This document shows, in pieces, positions 56,836 to 64,000 of a stretch of 64,000 nt of DNA. The notes below the pieces were generated by a model. It saw only the letters and a program-made list of their open reading frames with translations. It was not told the DNA's origin and did not search any database. The DNA is from Gemmatimonas groenlandica (GTDB lineage: Bacteria > Gemmatimonadota > Gemmatimonadetes > Gemmatimonadales > Gemmatimonadaceae). The stretch spans positions 558,001 through 622,000 of the forward strand of contig NZ_CP053085.1 of assembly GCF_013004105.1 (NCBI RefSeq). The letters run 5' to 3'. The translations under genes were made by a program, and so were the position numbers. Numbering within the stretch: the first letter of the stretch is position 1; every line of letters starts with the position of its first letter.

Positions 56836-57545
56836 GTCGAGTCGCTGGAAGAAGGCGTTGGGGCGTCCTCGTCGAACCGATGACGGATCTGCTTCCCCTC
56901 GGCAAGATACACGGCGTCTTCCCCGATGTTGGTGGCCAGATCGGCCACCCGCTCCAGATTCCGGCTCACCAACAGGAGTTCGAGTGATGGGGCGATGCTT
57001 TGTGGGTCGCCCATCATGTCGGCCAGCAGCGCGCGGAAGATGCCCTCGTGCTGGGCGTCGACGTCGTCATCGGCCTTACCCACCGCCCGGCCGAGGGCGC
57101 CATCGCCGCGGATGAAGGCGTCGAGCGAGTCGCTGAGCATGGCTCGCGCCCGCCTAGCCATATCCGCGAGCGCCGGAACGGCCGGGACGGCGACGCGCTG
57201 ATCCACCAAGCGCACCGCACATTGCGCAATGTTCACGGCGTGATCTCCCACGCGCTCGAGGTCGCTCGAGACCTTGATGGCGCCAATCAGGAACCGGAGG
57301 TCGCGGGCCATCGGCTGCTGCAGCGCCAGCATGGCGATGGCCTGATTCTCCGCCTCCACCTCGAGCCGGTCGAGTTCTTCGTCGGCCTCGATGACGGCGA
57401 TGGCCTTGTCGCGGTCGCGCTCGAGCAGCGCTTCAACCGACAGCGCCACCAGCGATTCCGCACGCTCGGACATATCGAGCAGCCGCTGCTTCAGCAGGGC
57501 AAGTTCGTCGTGGAAATGTCGGTAGCCGGCGGGGGCATTGCGCAT
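56832..57545 (-). CDS. phoU: Phosphate signalling protein PhoU
   Basis: Links Pst uptake to the sensor kinase and restrains uptake when phosphate is plentiful. The 237 residues hold two three-helix PhoU repeats, each with the motif E-x-x-D-E/D (DEELDRLEVEAE; DDDVDAQHEGIF) and SSDLERVGDHAVNIAQ / SRNLERVADLATNIGED. The C-terminal tail is acidic and serine rich. ATG 57545 shares one base with the pstB stop. Confidence 0.95.
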   Translation of the reverse strand: MRNAPAGYRHFHDELALLKQRLLDMSERAESLVALSVEALLERDRDKAIAVIEADEELDRLEVEAENQAIAMLALQQPMARDLRFLIGAIKVSSDLERVGDHAVNIAQCAVRLVDQRVAVPAVPALADMARRARAMLSDSLDAFIRGDGALGRAVGKADDDVDAQHEGIFRALLADMMGDPQSIAPSLELLLVSRNLERVADLATNIGEDAVYLAEGKQIRHRFDEDAPTPSSSDST

Positions 57546-58321
57546 CAGCCGAACCTCCCTGTGATGAACGCTTCGGTGCGTGAATCGGCCGGACGCGTGA
57601 ACAGCAGATCCGTGGCGGCGTCTTCCACCAGCACGCCGTCCACCAATAACGCCGTGCGCCGGGACACGCGCGCCGCCTGATGCAGGTTATGGGTCACGAT
57701 GATGATGGTGAGGTCCTGTTGAAGGTCGTACAGGAGTTCTTCGATGCGCTGCGTGGCCTGCGGATCGAGCGCGCTGGTCGGTTCGTCCAGCAGCAACAGG
57801 GACGGCCGATTGGCGAGCGCGCGTGCGATGCAGAGCCGCTGCTGTTGTCCACCGGATAGCGTGAGCGCGTTGTCGCGCAGGCGATCCTTGACCTCGTCCC
57901 AGAGTGCGGCGCGACGCAGCGCGTCTTCGACGCTGTCGTCGAGGGCGCGACCGGCCGCGCCGGTGTTGAGGCGCGGCCCGTAGGCCACGTTGTCGAAGAC
58001 CGAACGCGGAAACGGATTCGACCGTTGAAACACCATGCCCACACGCTGGCGCAGTTCACTCACGTCGACGGCAGGATCGTACACATTGTCCCCGTCGAGC
58101 AGGAGCCGTCCAGCATGACGCGCCCCTGGCAGCTCGTCGTTGAGCCGGTTGATGGCGCGCAACAACGTGCTCTTGCCCGACCCGGATGGACCGATGAGCG
58201 CGGTGACGGACCGCGGGCGGACCGCGAAGTCGACATTGTGCAACGCGGGCGCCGCACCGAACCACGCGGAGAAGCGCTCGAGAACGACGGCGCCAGGAAG
58301 GCCGTGGATGTCGGTGATCAT
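57545..58321 (-). CDS. pstB: Phosphate ABC transporter ATP-binding protein (second PstB)
   Basis: An ATPase of the Pst importer, 258 residues. Walker A is [19 protein letters not shown], the Q-loop lies in [22 protein letters not shown], the signature is [16 protein letters not shown], and Walker B is [22 protein letters not shown]-type ending ([10 protein letters not shown]) is typical of PstB. ATG 58321 overlaps the stop of the first pstB by 4 bp. Of the two copies, this one keeps the more classical PstB middle region ([14 protein letters not shown]). Confidence 0.93.
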   Translation of the reverse strand: MITDIHGLPGAVVLERFSAWFGAAPALHNVDFAVRPRSVTALIGPSGSGKSTLLRAINRLNDELPGARHAGRLLLDGDNVYDPAVDVSELRQRVGMVFQRSNPFPRSVFDNVAYGPRLNTGAAGRALDDSVEDALRRAALWDEVKDRLRDNALTLSGGQQQRLCIARALANRPSLLLLDEPTSALDPQATQRIEELLYDLQQDLTIIIVTHNLHQAARVSRRTALLVDGVLVEDAATDLLFTRPADSRTEAFITGRFG

Positions 58322-59106
58322 CCGAAGCGGCCCGTGATATAGGCTTCGGTGCGCGCGTCGGTCGGCGTGGTGAACAGCTGACGGGTCGGCGCACACTCCA
58401 CTACACGACCATCGAGCAGAAACGCGGTGACGTCGGAGATGCGCGCGGCCTGCTGCATGTTGTGCGTCACCATAATGACGGTGACGGTATCGCGCAGGTC
58501 GTACAGCAGCTCTTCGATGCGTTGCGTGCCCATGGGATCGAGCGATGCCGTCGGCTCGTCGAGCAGCAGCACGTCGGGTTGCACCGCGAGTGCGCGCGCG
58601 ATGCACAGTCGTTGTTGCTGACCGCCGGATAAGGCCATGGCCGACCCGAAGAGTCGGTCGACCACCTCACGCCACAGTCCGGCGCGCTGCAGCGCGAGTT
58701 CCACGAGTCCTTCCAGCTCACTCGGTGGCAAAGAACGACGTTGCGCACGCAGTCCCGAGGCCACGTTGTCGAACACGGAGAGCGTGACGAAGGGCGTGGG
58801 TCGCTGAAAGACCATGCCGACGCGGCGGCGCAGGGCGATGACGTCGGCACGAGGTGAATAGGCTGAGAACGCGCCGATCGATACGTCGCCACTCACGAAA
58901 GCGCCCTCATCGAGCTCGTGCAGCCGATTGATGCATCGCAACACGGTGCTCTTGCCGCACCCGGACGGACCGACGATGGCCAGCACGCGACCGGCCGGCG
59001 CTTCGACGGTGATCTGTCGCAGCACGCTACGATCGGCGAATCCCGCTGAGAGGTTGCCGAGGCGCACGGGCGGTGCGGCGACGGCCGCGAGGGACAGCTC
59101 ATTCAT
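58318..59106 (-). CDS. pstB: Phosphate ABC transporter ATP-binding protein (first PstB)
   Basis: A second PstB-type ATPase of 262 residues in tandem. Walker A is [19 protein letters not shown], the Q-loop segment is [23 protein letters not shown], the signature [16 protein letters not shown] and Walker [14 protein letters not shown]. The ending [10 protein letters not shown] is PstB-like. The region around the Q-loop and the following helical domain differ clearly from the neighbour, so the two are not a recent duplication. ATG 59106 overlaps the pstA end by 8 bp. Confidence 0.9.
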   Translation of the reverse strand: MNELSLAAVAAPPVRLGNLSAGFADRSVLRQITVEAPAGRVLAIVGPSGCGKSTVLRCINRLHELDEGAFVSGDVSIGAFSAYSPRADVIALRRRVGMVFQRPTPFVTLSVFDNVASGLRAQRRSLPPSELEGLVELALQRAGLWREVVDRLFGSAMALSGGQQQRLCIARALAVQPDVLLLDEPTASLDPMGTQRIEELLYDLRDTVTVIMVTHNMQQAARISDVTAFLLDGRVVECAPTRQLFTTPTDARTEAYITGRFG

Positions 59107-59980
59107 CGACGCGACCCACACGCGGCGTGACCGCCGACAACAGCTTGGCGCGGGCCCCCACGACGGCGCGACCAATGACGCTGATGATGGTGACAAGGAT
59201 GAGCAACACCAGGGCGCCGGCCCACGCTTGTGCGCGCCACTCGTCGTAGGGGCTCTGCGCGTAGGAATAGATCTGCAGCGGCAGCGCGGCGATTGGTCGA
59301 GACGGATCGACGGACCAGAACGGGTTGCCGAAGGCGGTGAAGAGCAGCGGGGCTGTTTCGCCGGCCGCGCGGGACATCGCGATCAACACGGCCGTCACGA
59401 TGCCGGGCATCGCCGTGCGTAGCACGACCGTCAGTGCGGTTCGCCAGCGCGAGAAGCCAAGCGCCAAAGCTGCTTCCGTGAGGGCGACGGGCACGAGTCG
59501 TACCATCTCTTCGGTGGCCCTGGCCACGAGCGGCAGGACCAGCAACCCCAAGGCGATGCCGCCGGCCCACGCTGAGAAATGTCCGGATGGACGGACGATC
59601 AATTCCCACGCGAAGATGCCGAGCACGATGGATGGAAGACCGCTCAGCACATCGGCCAACAATCGCACGACCTGCGCGAATCGGCCGCGACGGTGTTCCG
59701 CGAGATACAAGCCCGCCCCGATGCCGATCGGAACGGCTACCGACATGGCGATGGCCACGAGCAGGATCGATCCCATGATCGCGTTCGCAACGCCACCGCC
59801 ACGGACGCCCGGTGGCGACGGCATCTGCGTGAAGAACGTGGGGGTGAGCTGGCCGAGCCCGTTCAGCAGCAGTTGCGCCAGAATGAGTACAAGCGGAATC
59901 ACCGCCACGGCGGCGGCGATCCACGTGAACACGGTCATGACCTGCCCGCGGCGTTTGCGCTGGCGCGCGCGCGTGGTCAT
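59099..59980 (-). CDS. pstA: Phosphate ABC transporter permease PstA
   Basis: A membrane subunit of 293 residues with six hydrophobic segments and a basic N-terminus (TTRARQRKRRGQ). The ABC-permease loop EAALALGFSRWRTALTVVLRTAMPGIVT contacts the ATPases. RAAGETAPLLFTAFGNPFW is the PstA signature. ATG 59980 overlaps the pstC stop by 4 bp. Confidence 0.93.
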   Translation of the reverse strand: MTTRARQRKRRGQVMTVFTWIAAAVAVIPLVLILAQLLLNGLGQLTPTFFTQMPSPPGVRGGGVANAIMGSILLVAIAMSVAVPIGIGAGLYLAEHRRGRFAQVVRLLADVLSGLPSIVLGIFAWELIVRPSGHFSAWAGGIALGLLVLPLVARATEEMVRLVPVALTEAALALGFSRWRTALTVVLRTAMPGIVTAVLIAMSRAAGETAPLLFTAFGNPFWSVDPSRPIAALPLQIYSYAQSPYDEWRAQAWAGALVLLILVTIISVIGRAVVGARAKLLSAVTPRVGRVDE

Positions 59981-60903
59981 GTCCACCGTGAACCGGGCAA
60001 CCCGGTCGCCACGCGCTGTACCAGCCACCGGGCCAGCACATTCACCAGCAGCGTGATGAGCAGCAGCAGGGCCGCCACGGCCATCAGGGCGGACAAATGC
60101 GCATCGCTCGAGGCTTCGGCAAATTCATTGGCCAGCAGCGACGCCATGGTATACGCCGGATCGAACAACGAGTCGGGAATGGCGTGTCGGTTGCCGATGA
60201 CCATCGCGACCGCGAGCGTTTCGCCGAGCGCGCGTCCGAGGCCCAGCATGATACCGCCGATCAGCCCAGAGCGGGCTGCCGGCAAGACGGCGTCGCGCAC
60301 TACCTCCCAGCGCGTGGCACCCAGCGCCAACGCGGCCTCGCGCTGCGTTGGCGGCACCGCCCGCAACACTTCTCGGCTCACACTGGCAATGTACGGCAGG
60401 ATCATGATGGCGAGCACGAGACTCGCTGCGAGCAGACTGGGGCCGTACGCCGGACCGCGAAACAGCGGCATGACGGCACCGAGGGGCAGCAGTGCCGGCA
60501 TGATCGTGTTACGCAGCAGAGGGATCAACACGAACACACCCCAGAGGCCATACACCACCGACGGAATCGCCGCGAGCAGATTCACCAGGAACGCGACCGG
60601 TTCGTGCAGGCGACGCGGGCCGATGTCGACGGTGAAGATGGCCACACCGAGGGCCAGCGGCGTCGCGATCGCCAACGCGATCAGCGAGGAGAGCAGCGTG
60701 CCGACAATGGCCGGTACGGCGCCGAATCGCTCGCGCGGCACATCCCATGTACTGCCGAAGGCGAGATCGCCGGCATGGAGTGCGAGGGCAGGCCATGCCG
60801 CACGCACGACCACGGCGGTAAGCAGCACGAGCACGAAGGGGATCGCGGCGGCGCACACCGTCGTGATCGTTCGATAGAGCCGATCACCGAGGGGGGACTG
60901 CAT
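59977..60903 (-). CDS. pstC: Phosphate ABC transporter permease PstC
   Basis: A membrane subunit of 308 residues with about six hydrophobic segments. FLVNLLAAIPSVVYGLWGVFVL is a PstC hallmark, the EAALALGATRWEVVRDAVLPAARSGL loop contacts the ATPase, and GRALGETLAVAMVIGN is also typical. It follows pstS by 56 bp and overlaps pstA. Confidence 0.94.
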   Translation of the reverse strand: MQSPLGDRLYRTITTVCAAAIPFVLVLLTAVVVRAAWPALALHAGDLAFGSTWDVPRERFGAVPAIVGTLLSSLIALAIATPLALGVAIFTVDIGPRRLHEPVAFLVNLLAAIPSVVYGLWGVFVLIPLLRNTIMPALLPLGAVMPLFRGPAYGPSLLAASLVLAIMILPYIASVSREVLRAVPPTQREAALALGATRWEVVRDAVLPAARSGLIGGIMLGLGRALGETLAVAMVIGNRHAIPDSLFDPAYTMASLLANEFAEASSDAHLSALMAVAALLLLITLLVNVLARWLVQRVATGLPGSRWT

Positions 60904-60959
60904 CGACGGAAGCTAGGATTTCGCGCTTCGCGCCCGCGCCGTCCTGTGTAACGGGTCTG

Positions 60960-62099
60960 TCACGGCGGCCCGGGCCGTCCGGCTGCCAGCGTGGCGTCGA
61001 GTCGGTCCACTATGCGGGTCGCGGCTTCGGACGGAAGCGGCACATAGCCGAGTGTACTGGCCACGTCGGGATTCTCGAGCAGCGCCCAGCGGATGAAGGC
61101 AGCGAGCTGGCGGCTCTTCTGCGGTCCGATGGCCGTCGGCGCCACCAGCATCCAGGTGAAGGACGCGATCGGGTACGACTGCGCGCCGGGCGCGTTCACG
61201 AGCGACACACGGAGGTCTGGTGTGCCCTTTGAGTCGGACGCAAAGAGTTTGCGATCGGCCTCGAGAACGGCCGTTGCCGCTGACGCGATCTCGAAGGGCA
61301 TCGGTGAGATGAACCGGCCGGCCGCGTTGCGCACGTGCACGACCGGCAGGCGATTTTGCCGTGCGTACACGACCTCGAGATAGCCGATCGCGCCCGGCAT
61401 CTGCTTCACTTGGCCCGCTACCCCTTCGTTGCCCTTGCCACCGATGCCGACCGGCCAGCGCACGTCTTTGCCACGGCCCGGTCCGGCGGCCCAAGAAGGG
61501 CTCACGGTGGTGAGGAAGTCGCTGAAGATGTAGGACGTCCCGCTGCCATCGGCGCGATGCACGACCAGAATGTCGGTGTCGGGCATCGTGACATTCGGAT
61601 TCAGCGCGGCGATACGCGTGTCGCTCCAACGCGTGATCGTGCCGAGGAAAATGTCGGCGATGACGTCGGGGCTGAGGTTGAGCGGCCGCGCCAGTCCGGG
61701 GAGGTTGTAGGTGATGGCTACGGCGCCGATGACGGTAGGGATGTGCAGCACCGGCATGCCGGCGCTGGCGAGCTCGGCATCCGTCATCGGCACATCGGTG
61801 GCGCCGAAGTCGACGGTGCGCGCGACCACTTGGCGAATGCCACCGCCGGATCCGATCGACTGATAGTTGATGCGGACGTTGGTGAGCGTCGCGTATTCGT
61901 TGAACCAGCGCGAGTAGAGCGGATACGGGAAGGTGGCGCCGGCGCCGGTGAGGTCGACGCGGGTGCCACTCGGCGTGAGCGCGGTGGCGGAGTCAGCTCG
62001 GCTCGATCGACGATCACCGCACGCCGAGATCGTCGCCAGGGCCGCAAGCGCGAGCGCTGGTAGACCAACACGTCTGAAGGAAAGCGATAGTCTTGGCAC
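60960..62099 (-). CDS. pstS: Phosphate-binding lipoprotein PstS
   Basis: The periplasmic binding protein of the Pst importer, 379 residues. A signal with lipobox ISAC (ATISACGD, near 27) predicts lipid anchoring. GAGATFPYPLYSRWFNEY, the phosphate-contact SIGSGGGIRQ, DFGATDVPMT and HRADGSGTSYIFSDFL are typical of PstS. The GTG at 62099 begins one base after the stop of the upstream lipoprotein gene, so translation is coupled. Confidence 0.92.
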   Translation of the reverse strand: MPRLSLSFRRVGLPALALAALATISACGDRRSSRADSATALTPSGTRVDLTGAGATFPYPLYSRWFNEYATLTNVRINYQSIGSGGGIRQVVARTVDFGATDVPMTDAELASAGMPVLHIPTVIGAVAITYNLPGLARPLNLSPDVIADIFLGTITRWSDTRIAALNPNVTMPDTDILVVHRADGSGTSYIFSDFLTTVSPSWAAGPGRGKDVRWPVGIGGKGNEGVAGQVKQMPGAIGYLEVVYARQNRLPVVHVRNAAGRFISPMPFEIASAATAVLEADRKLFASDSKGTPDLRVSLVNAPGAQSYPIASFTWMLVAPTAIGPQKSRQLAAFIRWALLENPDVASTLGYVPLPSEAATRIVDRLDATLAAGRPGPP

Positions 62100-62100
62100 G

Positions 62101-62820
62101 TTACAGAGGATTGGCGAAACCGAGCAGCTTCGCGACTCCGTCGCGACGGATGACGCGATTCGCGATCCAGATCGTGTCCAAGCCAGCGGCACGCTTCAGG
62201 ACGATGCCGCACGGCCCTTGAATCTGCGCTGCGCCATTGGCGACCTCGTTGCCATCGCACGCCACGCCTACTGCTGGCACGCTGCGCGCCGTTTCAGCGC
62301 GGAGTCGGGCGCGACTGAGTCCGCGAACCGATGCCTCGTCCAGTACGAGCCATGCGATCGCGGGCTGCATTCCTGATCGGATCTCGGGGCTATCCGGAAG
62401 ATACAGGTAGGCAAACTCCGCCTGATCCACGCTCAGCGCCCGGACCGCGCTCGTGTCAGCGGCCGTGAGCGCCACCCAGTAACGCCGGATCAAGCCGTCA
62501 ACCGACGACGCTCCACCAGAAAGGCGAGTCGGTGCGCTCCCGGGAATGGTGGCGCGAAACCGGCGCATGGCCTCTTCTGGCGGGAAGACGCTGTCGACCA
62601 CGTAACCTGGCGTCTTGCGTAATGAGTCGGCTGAGGCAATCAGCACTCCATCTTCGCGCCACTCGACCATGCGAGGATCGATTCCGGCCGGAATCGGCTG
62701 ACGTGGGTTGGCCGAAGCCGCGCCCGCGGAATCGCCGGATCGTGGCGTGTCTGTCGAGCAGGCCGTGACTAGAGAACAGGCGAGGGCCACGCCGGCAAAT
62801 CGAAGAATTGAACGTTGCAT
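62101..62820 (-). CDS. Lipoprotein of unknown function upstream of pstS
   Basis: Not recognised. The 239 residues carry a signal with lipobox LVTAC (SLVTACSTD, near 21). The mature part has a disordered start, then DGLIRRYWVALTAADTSAVRALSVDQAEFAYLYLPDSPEI, resembling SnoaL/NTF2-like or Cif-type folds by eye only, and two cysteines (VACDG, GPCGI) that could form a disulfide. It is one base from pstS, so it is expected to be phosphate-regulated with it. Confidence 0.75.
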   Translation of the reverse strand: MQRSILRFAGVALACSLVTACSTDTPRSGDSAGAASANPRQPIPAGIDPRMVEWREDGVLIASADSLRKTPGYVVDSVFPPEEAMRRFRATIPGSAPTRLSGGASSVDGLIRRYWVALTAADTSAVRALSVDQAEFAYLYLPDSPEIRSGMQPAIAWLVLDEASVRGLSRARLRAETARSVPAVGVACDGNEVANGAAQIQGPCGIVLKRAAGLDTIWIANRVIRRDGVAKLLGFANPL

Positions 62821-62897
62821 CGGCTGAAGTTGGGGAATGCAAGAGGGTCGGATCTTCGTGACGACAGATCCGACCCCGTTGATGCTACTCGCTACCG

Positions 62898-64000
62898 TTA
62901 GTTACGGTAATACGCCGTCCAGCCGGTCCACCACTTGTCCGTGGCAGCCGGGTCGGCGGCGCCAACGAACGTGGTTCCCGCCATCGTGCCGCCGAAGAAG
63001 TTCGTCACGCGCGTCGGGACGCGGCCGGGCAACGTGGCGCCCGTGCCACCCGTCGTCAGCAGCGAGCCGGCGACTGGCGTCCAGTCGAGCGTTGCGTTGT
63101 TCGCGATTTCCGTAGCCGCTCCCGGGAGGGACAGGAACAAAGCGTTCGCGGTGGCGGCGGACGTGCGGATCGACGCCGTTGTGAACTTGTCCACGGTGCC
63201 AAAGCGGTTCGTGGCCCCCACCGCGTCATAGTCGCGATTGTTCTCGACGAACAGGAGATTGCGCAGGTTCAGCGAGTCTTCCGTCAGTCGCGTGTTCGTC
63301 TCGGGATCGAAGATCGAGAAGGCCGCTTCCGGCCAACGCGCGATCACGCCGTTCATCCACACGCCGCCAGTGCCGCGGCGAATGTTCGCGCCCAAACCGC
63401 CGTCGCCGCCAGCACGAACCGGCAGCACGCCAGCACCAGGCCCAACCATCGTGAAGTTCGCGAACACGGGCATGCTGTACGGCGTGGAGTTGAAGCCGGC
63501 GGCACAGGTGCCGGACGCCGATCCACAGCCATCCACTTCAAAGCCGCTCTGCTCGCCAGACAGTGCACCGGGGTTGCCGGCGCGCGGGGATACGCGCGGT
63601 CCGGTCTGCAGCGCAATCATGTACTGCAGGCGACCACGGAAGCCTTCGGCCGCGTCGAAATGATCGTCACCCGACTCGTAGGACACCAAGTACCGCGCGT
63701 CCACCGTGCCGCCGAAGAATTCGAACATGTCGTCGAGGCCGCGAATGGCCTGCACATACTCGACACGCGTACCGCGACCGACCGCGTAGAACGAGAAGGA
63801 GTTGAGCTCGACGTTCAACTGCGCTGCGGCGCCGGCAAACTCCACGCGAGTGTACACGTATGAGCCCGAGTTGTCCGCGTCGGCCGTGCCGCCGTTCCAG
63901 CTTACCGTGTCAGCAGGAGCCGGGCCTTCAACCACCGTGCGACCGGTACGGTTTGAAGAGGCATTCCCGACGATGATGAGTCCGCCCCAGTCGCCAGGTG
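62898..64000 (-). CDS. Secreted surface protein, 5' end beyond the window
   Basis: Partial at its N-terminus: the frame is open to the window edge. The visible 367 residues begin PGDWGGLIIVGNASSNRTGR and include FSFYAVGRGTRVEYVQAIRGLDDMFEFFGGTVDARYLV and DDHFDAAEGFRGRLQYMIAL, a pattern of right-handed β-helix-like surface proteins that in Bacteroidetes often sit with TonB-dependent receptors, some in phosphate regulons. It ends with the aromatic WWTGWTAYYRN. It lies 77 bp before the lipoprotein gene in the same direction. The function is not established; adhesion or organic-phosphate capture are guesses. Confidence 0.7.
   Translation of the reverse strand, partial: PGDWGGLIIVGNASSNRTGRTVVEGPAPADTVSWNGGTADADNSGSYVYTRVEFAGAAAQLNVELNSFSFYAVGRGTRVEYVQAIRGLDDMFEFFGGTVDARYLVSYESGDDHFDAAEGFRGRLQYMIALQTGPRVSPRAGNPGALSGEQSGFEVDGCGSASGTCAAGFNSTPYSMPVFANFTMVGPGAGVLPVRAGGDGGLGANIRRGTGGVWMNGVIARWPEAAFSIFDPETNTRLTEDSLNLRNLLFVENNRDYDAVGATNRFGTVDKFTTASIRTSAATANALFLSLPGAATEIANNATLDWTPVAGSLLTTGGTGATLPGRVPTRVTNFFGGTMAGTTFVGAADPAATDKWWTGWTAYYRN

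Overview
The window is high-GC, gene-dense bacterial DNA, most likely from a Gemmatimonas-like member of the Gemmatimonadota. That placement is inference. It rests on a SusC/SusD outer-membrane pair in a high-GC genome, an acyclic-carotenoid set (crtB, a CruF-type hydratase, crtI), frequent GTG/TTG starts, and several families of short degenerate intergenic repeats. No ribosomal RNA is present. One tRNA (Leu, anticodon TAG) and one intact IS30-family insertion sequence are seen.

Layout. 1-8000: a minus-strand group (cystathionine synthase/lyase-like enzyme, M48-like protein, purD, mutM, minimal UvrC-like nuclease), then a divergent receiver/HD-GYP regulator and a truncated adenylate-forming protein. 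8190-13055: glmM-glmS (UDP-GlcNAc precursor supply) and prfC. 13251-17475: an unrecognised coiled-coil protein divergent from dtd, then metZ and maf. 17430-22460: a minus-strand chain of trpE, FHA-GAF-adenylate cyclase, LPS-type sugar kinase and family 9 glycosyltransferase. 22518-32599: Nudix hydrolase, then the protein quality-control group tig-clpP / clpX-lon-engB, split by a plus-strand pair encoding a membrane protein and a cytochrome P450. 32732-36613: carotenoid operon. 36975-45008: SusCD, a SolA-like amine oxidase, a dipeptide epimerase, an FmdB-like small protein and a secreted prolyl-aminopeptidase-like hydrolase, plausibly a peptide or amino-acid scavenging region. 45022-46548: repeats, IS30 element and tRNA-Leu. 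46651-51225: htrA, dnaK, rhomboid protease. 51363-64000: a large phosphate region, with DUF47-PiT-ppk on the plus strand converging on a tightly overlapping minus-strand run of surface protein, lipoprotein, pstS, pstC, pstA, pstB, pstB, phoU, ppx.

How it works together. The phosphate region covers low-affinity uptake (PiT), high-affinity ABC uptake with two different ATPases, signalling (PhoU), and polyphosphate synthesis (PPK) and breakdown (PPX), led by surface proteins. The carotenoid genes convert GGPP through phytoene to a lycopene-type chain that can be hydrated at C-1. The Tig/ClpP/ClpX/Lon/DnaK/HtrA/rhomboid genes cover folding and proteolysis in three compartments. Two PLP enzymes (MetZ and a CGS-like enzyme) handle homocysteine and cystathionine.

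Main oddities. Two conserved proteins (Lon and PPK) have family-defining N-termini encoded upstream of the first ATG/GTG/TTG, which points to CTG starts at the previous stop codon. Several proteins have lost hallmark residues: an M48 homologue with QQLGH for HExxH, an HD-GYP protein with GTP for GYP, an adenylate-forming protein lacking most of the enzyme, and an FmdB-like protein without its zinc cysteines. A P450 and membrane-protein pair interrupts the clpP-clpX cluster. No strong evidence of a wholly new defence or mobile system was found. The best unknowns are the coiled-coil protein at 13251-14837 with its operator-like dyad, and the P450 and membrane-protein pair.
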